In this document: positions 1 through 6,092 of the stretch, piece by piece
How positions within the stretch are numbered: position 1 is the first letter of the stretch
Layout of the letters: each line of letters begins with the position of its first letter
Assembly (NCBI GenBank): GCA_005877365.1
Contig: VBPP01000141.1
Location: 20,787-29,175, forward strand
Direction: 5' to 3'
DNA: 8,389 bases
From: Nitrososphaerota archaeon
GTDB taxonomy: Archaea > Thermoproteota > Nitrososphaeria > Nitrososphaerales > Gagatemarchaeaceae
The notes under the pieces: generated by a model
Told to the model about the DNA's origin: nothing
What the model saw: only the letters and a program-made list of their open reading frames with translations
Database searches by the model: none
Translations under genes and position numbers: made by a program

Positions 1-1150
1 TGGATAGAATCGCGACCGCTCCCGTCGCAGTGGGGTTTCCACGCCAGGAGAGCGCGAGAGCCCTCTCAACCCCCTTAACCTGATTACCCCCGGCCTCGTT
101 GCGCATCTGGAGAACGCACTCGAGGATCTTGTGGAGCCCCGTCGCCTCGATGAGGTAACCAACCCCCAGGGAGCCGCCGCTCGCGTTGACGTACGGTCTC
201 CCCCCTCCTCCTCTTCTGCCCCTCACTAATTCCGTCACGCCCTTCTCACTTCCCTCCAGCGAGGCCAGATGTTGTAAGAGCTTGTAGGAGTAGGTATCAT
301 CGGCCTCGACCAAGTCGAAGGAGGATAGCTGACCCTTCATGCCGGCCTGCCTTTTCGCGGCCTCGAATGCTCGCTTCGCGTACTCGGCGTGCTCGACCAC
401 CCCGCCCTCGTACCACGGAGTGCTCGACCTCCATGCGATCCCATCGATGAAGACCGCATCCTTCTTCGTCTTGCGTATCCAGTTTTCCCTCGCGACCACC
501 ACGACGATACCAGCCTCGGCAAACTCAGCCTTGTCGCACCTTCTCAGGGGAAGGGAGATAGGCTCGCTTCTGTCCCGTCCATCTCCTTCCGCATCCCCAC
601 ATACCTCTCCATAGCTCGCGCGCGGGTTGCGCACAGCCCGAGCCTTCGAAAAGTCGACGACCTCGCTGCACTCGTCACCACTCAGCCCTGTCTTTGCGAG
701 AAACGCACTCATCTCTAGGCCTGCTAGGATGTCGTTGTTCGCACCGGCCGCCCGAAGGAAGACGGGGTCGAGGGCAAGATTCTCGACCGCTGCCTTGTCT
801 AGCACGTCGGCGGCCTTGCTGTGCGCCTCTACCGCGACTAGGTCGGCGACACCCGCCCGTATCTGCATCACCGCTTGCCCCAGCCCGCATATCGAGTCTC
901 CCGGTATCGTGCAGACGGGCCGCCTCGCGCCTCCAATCTGGTCCGGGACCATTTCATCTGTTATGCTCCACCCCTCCCAGAGGTCCTCGGTACAACAGAT
1001 GAAAGAGCCGACCTCCTTCCTCGGGTCGACCTCTGCGTCGGAGTAGGCCTTCGAGGCCGCCTCGAACATGAGCTCTCTCGCGGAGAGGTCGGAGATCAAC
1101 GGTCTGAACCCCTCGTAGCCCACGCCGACGATGCCTACCCTCTCTCCCAT
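1..1150 (-). CDS. Thiolase-like protein (archaeal SCP2-type thiolase superfamily), 3' end beyond the left edge
   Basis: A 383-codon open frame runs from ATG at 1150 to the left edge with no stop, so the C-terminus is missing. The fold assignment rests on an N-terminal GIVGVG strand, a nucleophile-like loop with Cys88 in ICGLG followed by the usual helix and strand, a PLRR segment near residue 201, and a C-terminal NASGG-to-EATG loop at 322-337. Thiolases condense or cleave acyl-CoAs. Here the GHP histidine of the second motif is replaced by Tyr332 (GYLIEATG), and the HDAF/NEAF motif reads ADDTY near 283-287. The protein may therefore be a non-condensing paralogue or partner subunit; archaeal thiolases often pair with DUF35 OB-fold proteins, but any such gene would lie off the left edge. 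An in-frame TGA lies just upstream, so this ATG is the first canonical start. It is divergent from the Mer-like gene. Superfamily is confident, catalytic activity is not. Confidence 0.85.
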   Translation of the reverse strand, partial: MGERVGIVGVGYEGFRPLISDLSARELMFEAASKAYSDAEVDPRKEVGSFICCTEDLWEGWSITDEMVPDQIGGARRPVCTIPGDSICGLGQAVMQIRAGVADLVAVEAHSKAADVLDKAAVENLALDPVFLRAAGANNDILAGLEMSAFLAKTGLSGDECSEVVDFSKARAVRNPRASYGEVCGDAEGDGRDRSEPISLPLRRCDKAEFAEAGIVVVVARENWIRKTKKDAVFIDGIAWRSSTPWYEGGVVEHAEYAKRAFEAAKRQAGMKGQLSSFDLVEADDTYSYKLLQHLASLEGSEKGVTELVRGRRGGGGRPYVNASGGSLGVGYLIEATGLHKILECVLQMRNEAGGNQVKGVERALALSWRGNPTATGAVAILS

Positions 1151-1171
1151 CCCGACCTTCTGTCTTCACAT

Positions 1172-1181
1172 CTTAATTATC
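1172..1181 (-). promoter_or_regulatory. TATA-like box for the thiolase-like gene
   Basis: On the minus strand this reads GATAATTAAG, an AT-rich island in GC-rich surroundings. Its centre lies about 26 nt upstream of the ATG at 1150. That is the usual archaeal distance from TATA box to transcription start, so the mRNA would begin at or next to the start codon (leaderless). No convincing Shine-Dalgarno sequence precedes the ATG, which fits. Confidence 0.5.
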
Positions 1182-1216
1182 GATTTTGCTCCGAGTTACC
1201 TGCGACTGCCGGAGTA

Positions 1217-1237
1217 ATCCCCTTTCACGAAAAGGAT
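1217..1237. promoter_or_regulatory. Imperfect dyad, possible operator upstream of the Mer-like gene
   Basis: The half sites are ATCC-cc-TTTC (1217-1226) and GAAA-a-GGAT (1229-1237), separated by AC. Eight base pairs are symmetric, interrupted only by a small unpaired CC on one side and A on the other. The dyad sits 33-53 nt upstream of the ATG at 1270 and overlaps the A-rich stretch that would serve as the TATA region, so a bound regulator could block initiation. Function is inferred from position and symmetry only. Confidence 0.3.
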
Positions 1238-1260
1238 ATTACTGGTTAAGAGGGCGAAAC

Positions 1261-1266
1261 AAGGAG
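1261..1266 (+). promoter_or_regulatory. Shine-Dalgarno-like AAGGAG that favours the ATG at 1270
   Basis: AAGGAG lies 3 nt before the ATG at 1270, closer than ideal. Together with homology it supports this start over an in-frame TTG at 1186, whose 28 extra residues resemble nothing in the family and would be encoded through the AT-rich promoter region. Confidence 0.5.
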
Positions 1267-1269
1267 TCG

Positions 1270-2268
1270 ATGAAGCTCGCCGTAGGCTTCAACCCTGTCC
1301 TCCCCGCGGCGGAGCTCGCGAAGGTCGCCGCGAAGTCGGAGAGTTCAGGTTACGATTCCATCTTCATGCACGAGAGCCTCTACCAGAGAGACGTCGTCAC
1401 GTATCTCTCGTGCGCGCTGAATGCCACACACACCCTGAAAGCGGGGTCGGGTGCCGTGAACACATTCACGAGGCATCCCGTGACACTCGCGACCACATTT
1501 GCGAGCCTGAGTGAACTCTCCGGCGGGAGGGCGATCCTGGGACTCGGCCTCGGGAGTTTCCCGACGATACCGTTGATTGGTCACAGGATTTTCCCGGTTA
1601 AGGAAACCAGACCACTGAAGAGGATCAAGGAGTACGTCCATCTCCTGAGGGCGATCTGGGCTGGGGGGAAGGTCAACTTTAGCGGGGACTTCTTCACGGT
1701 CAAGGACCTCGAGCTGGGTTTCAAGCTCACCTACAAGATTCCGCTCTACATCGCGTCGCTCTCCCCGATGACCCTCAGGTTCGCCGGAGAGAAGGCGGAT
1801 GGAGCGATCCTCTCACCCACACTAAGCACCGTTGAAGGAACCGAGAGGATGGTGAACTTGGTCAGAGAGGGTGAGAACTCCAGCAATCGGTCGATTCCCA
1901 AGGCCTCTTACATGATGACCTCATTGGACCGAGACATCAAGCAGGCTCGAGAGGCGATAAGGGGGTTCTACTTCTTCATCTATCAACTGAGCGAGGTGGT
2001 TCCCGCCGTCGCCCTTGAGAAGTATGGGGTCAGGGAGGAGACTCTAAAGCCGATGAAGGAGGCCTGGAAGCGAGGCGACATAGCGGAGGCGAAGAGGCGG
2101 GTCCCCGACGCCGCGATAGACGCCTTGGCGATAACCGGAAACCCGGACCAGGCGATGGAGAGGGTGCGCGAATACGTGAAAGTCGGAGTCGACCTGCCGA
2201 TCCTGATGCCGATAGGAAACGTTGAGTACGCGATGGAGGCTATGGCGCCCATCGGCAAGACAGTATGA
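1270..2268 (+). CDS. Mer-like LLM-class oxidoreductase, probably F420-dependent
   Basis: This 332-residue protein belongs to the bacterial-luciferase-like TIM-barrel superfamily. It resembles F420-dependent methylenetetrahydromethanopterin reductase (Mer) over its whole length and is close to Mer's usual size of about 320-330. Visible family segments are GSGAVNTFTRHP (59-70), the SGGRAILGLGLG strand-turn (84-95), IPLYIASLSPMTLRFAGEKADG (157-178, given here as a span of key residues) and a C-terminal block with GVREE, ITGNPDQA (288-295) and PIG. As I recall Mer, it carries acidic residues in strand 1 and after the GxGPG turn; here those places read GFNPV and GLGSF. The substrate may therefore differ from methylene-H4MPT, and a hydride transfer with reduced F420 or flavin is inferred from family. 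It is the first gene of an operon and shares ATGA with the UbiA-type gene behind it, so the two are probably co-translated. Confidence 0.88.
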   Translation: MKLAVGFNPVLPAAELAKVAAKSESSGYDSIFMHESLYQRDVVTYLSCALNATHTLKAGSGAVNTFTRHPVTLATTFASLSELSGGRAILGLGLGSFPTIPLIGHRIFPVKETRPLKRIKEYVHLLRAIWAGGKVNFSGDFFTVKDLELGFKLTYKIPLYIASLSPMTLRFAGEKADGAILSPTLSTVEGTERMVNLVREGENSSNRSIPKASYMMTSLDRDIKQAREAIRGFYFFIYQLSEVVPAVALEKYGVREETLKPMKEAWKRGDIAEAKRRVPDAAIDALAITGNPDQAMERVREYVKVGVDLPILMPIGNVEYAMEAMAPIGKTV

Positions 2269-3185
2269 CACGAGACCAGCCGAGCGGCTTCGTTGTCTTC
2301 GCAAAGCTCGTGAGACTTCAGTTCATTCCCGTGATGGTCGCGCCCGTGGCCCTGGGCGCGGCGGCGGCCTGGTATCTTACCTCGAGATTCAATGCCTTGA
2401 ACTTCCTTCTCGCACTCGCGGGGAGCATCTCACTCCACCTCGCGGCGAACGCGATCGACGACGTCTACGACCACGTGAATGGAGTCGACTCGGTCTCGGA
2501 TAAGATCTTCCCGCGAGAATTCCCGGGGTGGAAGCCTCTCACCAGAGGAATGATCAGCCTGAAAGGCGGGTTTGAGGCCTCGGCAATTCTTTACGTCTTC
2601 AGCCTTGTCGTCGGCGTCTACCTCTCGCTCACAGTGGGCTGGCTCGCGCTGGGGATTGCGATCCCGGGAATCCTCCTGAGCTACTTCTATGCCGCCCCAC
2701 CGGTCAAGCTCGATTACCGAGGTCTGGGGATGGGGGAACTCTCGATCTTCTTGAGCTTCGGGCCGATTCCTTGTTTGGGCACCTACTACGTCTTGACGGG
2801 AGGTCTCTCCCTCGTTCCGCTGATACTCTCGATTCCGACCGGTCTCCTCACTACCAGCGTACTTCTCTCCCACGACAAAATCTTCTTCGATGCATACAGT
2901 GAGGCGGGAAAGAGATCCCTAACCGTAGTGCTGGGGCGAAATCTAACTAACAGACTCATCTTCGCTCTGGGGCTCGTTGCATACCTCCTGGTCTTTCTTT
3001 TCATCCTCCTCGGTTATGCGCCCGTCTACGCGGCGGCTGTCTTCCTCACAATCCCCCTCTTCGTAGGCGCGGTCGACTTGTCCGGGAGGGATGCATCACC
3101 TCCCGAGCACGCCCGCCGGACGATGAGAGCATTCGTCCAATCCGTCACATTTACCCTTCTCCTCTCCCTGGGTCTCCTCCTCTAA
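2265..3185 (+). CDS. UbiA-family prenyltransferase, MenA-like (1,4-dihydroxy-2-naphthoate polyprenyltransferase type)
   Basis: This 306-residue integral membrane protein has about eight to nine hydrophobic segments. Both aspartate-rich motifs of the UbiA superfamily are present. The first is N62-AIDDVYDHVNG-D75, the MenA-like form that binds Mg-diphosphate. The second is D204-KIFF-D209 followed by EAGKRSL (213-219), like the AGKRTL of MenA proteins. A central APPVKLDYRGLGMGE stretch (144-159) is also typical. The expected reaction attaches a polyprenyl chain to an aromatic acid in the membrane, giving demethylmenaquinone. Archaeal digeranylgeranylglyceryl-phosphate synthase is a relative, but its first motif normally reads NDYFD with a basic tail, so the MenA-type reading is preferred. 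The start ATG overlaps the preceding stop in ATGA. The stop TAA shares bases with the stop of the convergent protease gene. Family is nearly certain, substrate likely. Confidence 0.88.
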   Translation: MTRDQPSGFVVFAKLVRLQFIPVMVAPVALGAAAAWYLTSRFNALNFLLALAGSISLHLAANAIDDVYDHVNGVDSVSDKIFPREFPGWKPLTRGMISLKGGFEASAILYVFSLVVGVYLSLTVGWLALGIAIPGILLSYFYAAPPVKLDYRGLGMGELSIFLSFGPIPCLGTYYVLTGGLSLVPLILSIPTGLLTTSVLLSHDKIFFDAYSEAGKRSLTVVLGRNLTNRLIFALGLVAYLLVFLFILLGYAPVYAAAVFLTIPLFVGAVDLSGRDASPPEHARRTMRAFVQSVTFTLLLSLGLLL

Positions 3186-3796
3186 CCTATCGGAAGCACC
3201 ACAAAGACGAGCTCGTCGAAGAGGATGTGAGAGACGAGGCAGGGGACTAGGTCGTTGTTGTACCTTGTGAAGAGATAGCCCCAGACGAGCCCCCCTACAA
3301 GCGCGACGAAGATCAGGGAAGGGTTCAGGGTGGGGAAATGTATCAATGAGTAGAGCGCCGATGTCACTATTATCGCTGCCCGTCCGCTCATCTTCCTTTG
3401 AAGCTCCCGCTGGATGAGGCCGCGCCAGTATGTCTCCTCAGCGGGACCTATCGGGAAAATAAGTAGAAGGAAGATCAGGTAAGAGGGCTCGGAACTCCTG
3501 AGGATGTACACCGAAGAGACCTGCTGGACAAACGTCGAATTTCCTTTCAAGACCTGGAAGCCCGACCAGAAAAAGAGGTAGAGTAGGATGGCTGACAGTA
3601 CCCCGACAGCGAGAGTTCTTCCGCTCGGCTTCAGGCGCATCCCACTCCGCCCGAGGCTCAGGGAGACGAAGAGGAGTATCACCGTGGAGAGTGATATTCT
3701 CTCCCAGAAGCTCAGCGCGTTGACCTGGAATGTGACGTACCAGAGAAAGAAAGCGACGGGCAGGCTCGCGAGGGCATAGCGCTCGGCGTGAGCCAA
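3182..3796 (-). CDS. CPBP-family intramembrane metalloprotease (CAAX protease / Abi type)
   Basis: This 204-residue membrane protein has about six hydrophobic segments. It carries the family's catalytic signatures: EETYWR at 120-125 (the EExxxR motif), H153 in LIHFPT, and H190-ILF-D194 near the C-terminus, with the glutamates and histidines thought to bind zinc. CPBP proteins cleave within or next to the membrane, classically after CAAX prenylation, but many prokaryotic members have unknown targets. Placement next to a prenyltransferase gene is suggestive only, since the two genes are convergent and not co-transcribed. The start is TTG: an in-frame TGA upstream leaves no ATG or GTG, and an AGGAGG sits 10 nt before the TTG. 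Its TAG stop overlaps the UbiA-type gene's TAA by two bases. Confidence 0.88.
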   Translation of the reverse strand: MAHAERYALASLPVAFFLWYVTFQVNALSFWERISLSTVILLFVSLSLGRSGMRLKPSGRTLAVGVLSAILLYLFFWSGFQVLKGNSTFVQQVSSVYILRSSEPSYLIFLLLIFPIGPAEETYWRGLIQRELQRKMSGRAAIIVTSALYSLIHFPTLNPSLIFVALVGGLVWGYLFTRYNNDLVPCLVSHILFDELVFVVLPIG

Positions 3797-3806
3797 ACCG
3801 TCGGCC

Positions 3807-3812
3807 CCTCCT
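3807..3812 (-). promoter_or_regulatory. Shine-Dalgarno AGGAGG for the CPBP protease
   Basis: The minus strand reads AGGAGG with a 10-nt spacer to the TTG at 3796. It is the best Shine-Dalgarno match in the window and decides the TTG start. It implies a leadered mRNA, unlike the leaderless layout inferred for several neighbours. Confidence 0.6.
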
Positions 3813-3845
3813 CTCGCTCGTATTTGACGTCTTCATCTCGCCAGC

Positions 3846-3853
3846 CTTAAATC
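3846..3853. promoter_or_regulatory. Candidate bidirectional TATA element between the protease and phosphosulfolactate synthase-like genes
   Basis: CTTAAATC on the plus strand reads GATTTAAG on the minus strand, so the near-symmetric TTAAA core could serve both directions. Rightward, a start site about 26 nt downstream falls near 3874-3877, at the expected N-terminus of the phosphosulfolactate synthase-like gene. Leftward it would give a leader of about 26 nt carrying the AGGAGG. A second AT-rich stretch at 3820-3828 could instead drive the protease. Confidence 0.4.
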
Positions 3854-3870
3854 GAGAGAGGACCTCCGGG

Positions 3871-4641
3871 ATCATAGAGATTAGGGGCCCCTACTACGCC
3901 TCAGTCACCTACGGGTACCTGAGAGACCTCCTCGAAGACTGGGGTGAGTACGTCGACGGTTACAAGTTCGCGGGCGGGTCGATGAGGCTGCTCCCCCGAG
4001 ACAAGGTCAGGAAGATCATCGACCTCTGCCACGAGCACGGTGTATACGTCTCGACGGGAGGCTTCGTCGAGCGCGTGATCGCCCAGGGTTCGAGAGCCGT
4101 CGACCTCTACCTTGAGGAGTGTAAGGCTCTGGGGTTCGACGTGGTGGAGGTTTCCAGCGGTCTCGCCCCCATAAAGCTCCCGGACAAGGTCGCGATTGTG
4201 AAGCAGGTGAGGGAGCTGGGCATGAAACCGAAACCCGAGGTCTCGATGATGATTGGTGCTGGGGCGGGGACTCACATCGTGGGCTACTCAGAGAAGATGA
4301 AGTTGAGACCCTACGCCGAGATGGTGAAGGAGGTCGAGGCGCATCTAAAGGTGGGAGCGGAACTCTTCATGCTCGAGTCTGAGGGTATCACGGAGGACCT
4401 CCCGGCGAAACGATGGCGAACGGACGTCATTAAGAATCTCGTGAAGAGGTTCGGGTATGAGAGGTGGATGTTTGAGGCCTCCGACCCTCCCGTCTTCAAG
4501 TGGTATCTCAAGAACTTCGGGAGGGATGTCAATCTCTTCATCGACCATTCTCAGGTCGTTGAGTTCACTGCGTGGCGCCTAGGGCTCTGGGGAGACCCAG
4601 ACATCTGGAAGGGAAAGGACCTATCATACAAGAGGAAGTAG
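3871..4641 (+). CDS. Phosphosulfolactate synthase / HSA32-like TIM-barrel protein; start codon unresolved
   Basis: Counting from ATC at 3871, the protein has 256 residues, about the usual family length of 250. Family segments are IIEIRGPYY (1-9), VDGYKFAGGS (28-37), HGVYVSTGGFVERV (56-69), EVSSG (93-97), KPKPEVSMM (119-127), LFMLESEG (165-172), FEASDP (201-206) and LFIDHSQVVEFTAWR (222-236). ComA of methanogens joins PEP and sulfite in coenzyme M synthesis; this sequence looks closer to the HSA32-like branch, whose reaction is not settled, so a CoM role is not claimed. The first in-frame ATG (3982, residue 38) would remove the first strand and helix of the barrel, including the RGPYY segment. 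No ATG, GTG or TTG lies between there and the in-frame TAG at 3778. A non-canonical ATC/ATA/ATT start, or an upstream frameshift, is required. It converges on the PrpD gene with 3 bp between stops. Confidence 0.82.
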   Translation: MIEIRGPYYASVTYGYLRDLLEDWGEYVDGYKFAGGSMRLLPRDKVRKIIDLCHEHGVYVSTGGFVERVIAQGSRAVDLYLEECKALGFDVVEVSSGLAPIKLPDKVAIVKQVRELGMKPKPEVSMMIGAGAGTHIVGYSEKMKLRPYAEMVKEVEAHLKVGAELFMLESEGITEDLPAKRWRTDVIKNLVKRFGYERWMFEASDPPVFKWYLKNFGRDVNLFIDHSQVVEFTAWRLGLWGDPDIWKGKDLSYKRK

Positions 4642-4644
4642 CTT

Positions 4645-6012
4645 TCACTTTACGACCAGGGTGGCTGTGAGCTCCGAGAGATCCCTCACCTTCTCGAGGC
4701 TCCAGAGCAGTCTGAGTGCTTCATCCGTCCTCCTCTCGCCCAGGAACCGCTTCGTAAGCTTCCTGAACTTCTGCTCCACTTCACCATCGGTGAGCGGATT
4801 CTTGGGATGTCCCTTTGGAAAGATAACCTCCTCCTCGAGCGTCCTCCCGGACTTCGTTCTCACCGTAATCCTGTTTGCGATCCCTTCATTCGGATAGAGG
4901 GCGGTGAGCCTCTTGTCCTCCTTGACTGTTATCTTCTTCAGGAAGTCGAGCGTCTTTTTGTTTCTGAACTTCGTGGGGGTGTACGTCGAGTTCTCTATCT
5001 TGCCCCCGAGAAGAGCCATCCCGACAATGTAGGGGAGGCTGTGGTCGGCTGTCTCCTTCGTGGTCGGTCTCCACTTCTCCGGGTCCTTTCCGAGAATCGT
5101 GTAGCCCGCCTCGTGCGAAGCGACCTCCACCGATTCCACCTCCGAAGGATCTCCCAGCTCCTTCCTCAATTCGAGGGCCGCCCATACGGCGCTCTGTGAG
5201 TGGTACTCTGCCGGGAAGTACTTGATGTAGGTCTCGTCGATCTTGAAGCCTCCCCTCCTCCCTCCGAACTCCTCGGTATCCAGCTCGAACGGCCCCGAAA
5301 CCTGCTTGAAGAAACCCATCTCGCCCTCGAAGATCGGCGACGGCCCGGTCATCCCCTCCTTCGCGAGTGAAGCGGCAAAGACAGCGTTCCGAGCCGCGTT
5401 GGAGAACGAGCTTCCTTTCCACATGGAGAGCTCCCCTGCCCTCACCTGCCTCATCGCGATGTGAGCGTTGAGCGCTATGTTGACCGCCTCGGTCATCTTC
5501 GCCGGGCCGAGCTCCATGAGTCTCGCAGCAGCGAGGGCGACGGAGACGAGCCCGTAGCAGACGTGGTCCCAGCCTCTGTGCCTGATATCAGCGGCGTCGC
5601 AGAGTCTGCACTGAAGTTCGTAAGCCAGGACCGTCGAAAGCAGGAGGTCCTTTCCGCTGGCGCCCAGGCTCTCCGCAACCGAGAGGGTGGCCCCGAGGTT
5701 ATCGCTGGGGTGGGCGGGCTCTTTGGAGAGGTAGGTGTCGTTGAAGTCGAAGTACCTTATCATTAGCCCGTTCACGAAGGTCGCCGCCTCCGGAGAGGTC
5801 TTCCTTCTCGTCCCGAGTATCGTCGAGGGTTGGCGAGAACCTGTCTTGTCCGCGACTGTCCGCGCAATCCTGACGGGCGTCTCGTTGTAGGCACCAATCG
5901 CGCACCCGATCGCGTCGATCGTCCTGCGCTTCGCCTCGGAGAGCGTGCTCCCCTCCAGGTCGGCGAATCTGAGAGAGGCCGCATACCCGCTCAGCTCCTC
6001 CGCGAGGTACAC
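4645..6012 (-). CDS. MmgE/PrpD family protein, probable 2-methylcitrate dehydratase
   Basis: From GTG at 6012 this is a 455-residue protein, normal for the family. It has the PrpD signatures DFNDTY (89-94) and HPSDN (101-105), then WKGSSFSNAARNA (198-210), YFPAEYHSQS (265-274), DHSLPY (323-328) and GHPKNPLTDGE (401-411). PrpD dehydrates 2-methylcitrate to 2-methyl-cis-aconitate in the propionate-degrading methylcitrate cycle. Relatives act on other hydroxy acids, so the substrate is probable, not certain. An in-frame GTG at 6051 would add 13 residues (ANHKRKTIRR...). I prefer 6012 because family members begin close to the YLAEELSGYAASLRF helix, the extra codons use AAA/AGA/AAT unlike the rest of the gene, and a TATA-like box sits 26 nt upstream of 6012. 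Methylcitrate synthase and methylisocitrate lyase genes are not in the window. It is divergent from the acyl-CoA dehydrogenase. Confidence 0.9.
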   Translation of the reverse strand: MYLAEELSGYAASLRFADLEGSTLSEAKRRTIDAIGCAIGAYNETPVRIARTVADKTGSRQPSTILGTRRKTSPEAATFVNGLMIRYFDFNDTYLSKEPAHPSDNLGATLSVAESLGASGKDLLLSTVLAYELQCRLCDAADIRHRGWDHVCYGLVSVALAAARLMELGPAKMTEAVNIALNAHIAMRQVRAGELSMWKGSSFSNAARNAVFAASLAKEGMTGPSPIFEGEMGFFKQVSGPFELDTEEFGGRRGGFKIDETYIKYFPAEYHSQSAVWAALELRKELGDPSEVESVEVASHEAGYTILGKDPEKWRPTTKETADHSLPYIVGMALLGGKIENSTYTPTKFRNKKTLDFLKKITVKEDKRLTALYPNEGIANRITVRTKSGRTLEEEVIFPKGHPKNPLTDGEVEQKFRKLTKRFLGERRTDEALRLLWSLEKVRDLSELTATLVVK

Positions 6013-6034
6013 GTCCGAGCGGCGAATCGTCTTT

Positions 6035-6042
6035 CTTTTATG
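6035..6042 (-). promoter_or_regulatory. TATA-like box for the PrpD gene
   Basis: The minus strand reads CATAAAAG, centred about 26 nt upstream of the GTG at 6012. This predicts a leaderless transcript starting at that codon and argues against the longer GTG start at 6051, which lies upstream of the box. Confidence 0.5.
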
Positions 6043-6059
6043 ATTTGCCACTGAGAATT

Positions 6060-6067
6060 GTTAAATC
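6060..6067 (+). promoter_or_regulatory. TATA-like box for the acyl-CoA dehydrogenase-ETF operon
   Basis: GTTAAATC on the plus strand is centred about 29 nt upstream of the TTG at 6093, predicting a leader of only a few bases. It lies downstream of the alternative TTG at 6045, which speaks against that longer start. Confidence 0.4.
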
Positions 6068-6092
6068 AGGCTCGGACCGGCGCAGGGCAGAG

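Larger units (their letters stand above)
6013..6077. repeat. Perfect 8-bp inverted repeat framing a divergent promoter
   Basis: GTCCGAGC at 6013-6020 and its exact reverse complement GCTCGGAC at 6070-6077 lie 49 bp apart. Both TATA-like boxes of the prpD-type/acyl-CoA dehydrogenase intergenic region fall between them. The left copy abuts the GTG at 6012 and the right copy ends 15 nt before the TTG at 6093. The symmetry suggests a regulator site at each promoter, but an 8-bp chance match in GC-rich DNA is possible. Confidence 0.35.

Noticed and set aside
339..1249. Several overlapping plus-strand open frames opposite the left-hand gene
   Set aside because: They are antisense shadows of the thiolase-like gene, rich in Arg, Ser and Pro with no recognisable motif. 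The minus-strand frame is uninterrupted for 383 codons and has family motifs.
1186..1269. TTG start adding 28 residues to the Mer-like protein
   Set aside because: The added residues (MLRVTCDCRS...) have no family match and cross the AT-rich promoter region. ATG 1270 has an AAGGAG and matches the family N-terminus.
3182..3796. CPBP protease as a phage-defence (Abi) or bacteriocin-immunity component
   Set aside because: No toxin, bacteriocin or defence gene lies nearby. Its neighbours are metabolic genes, so only the family-level call is supported.
3809..3862. TCCTCTCG ... CGAGAGAGGA partial inverted repeat around the divergent promoter
   Set aside because: Only six bases pair perfectly without an insertion. 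One arm overlaps the AGGAGG site and the sequence is purine/pyrimidine-biased, so chance is a sufficient explanation.
3438..3875. Minus-strand open frame overlapping the CPBP protease in another frame
   Set aside because: Arg-rich low-similarity translation. The competing frame carries EExxxR, both histidines and clear membrane segments.
4642..4660. Possible T-rich terminator between the phosphosulfolactate synthase-like and PrpD genes
   Set aside because: Only short broken T runs and no stem; not enough to call a terminator.
4886..5422. 178-codon minus-strand open frame inside the PrpD gene
   Set aside because: It is a shifted-frame shadow of the PrpD coding sequence, with Arg/Gly-rich composition and no motifs.
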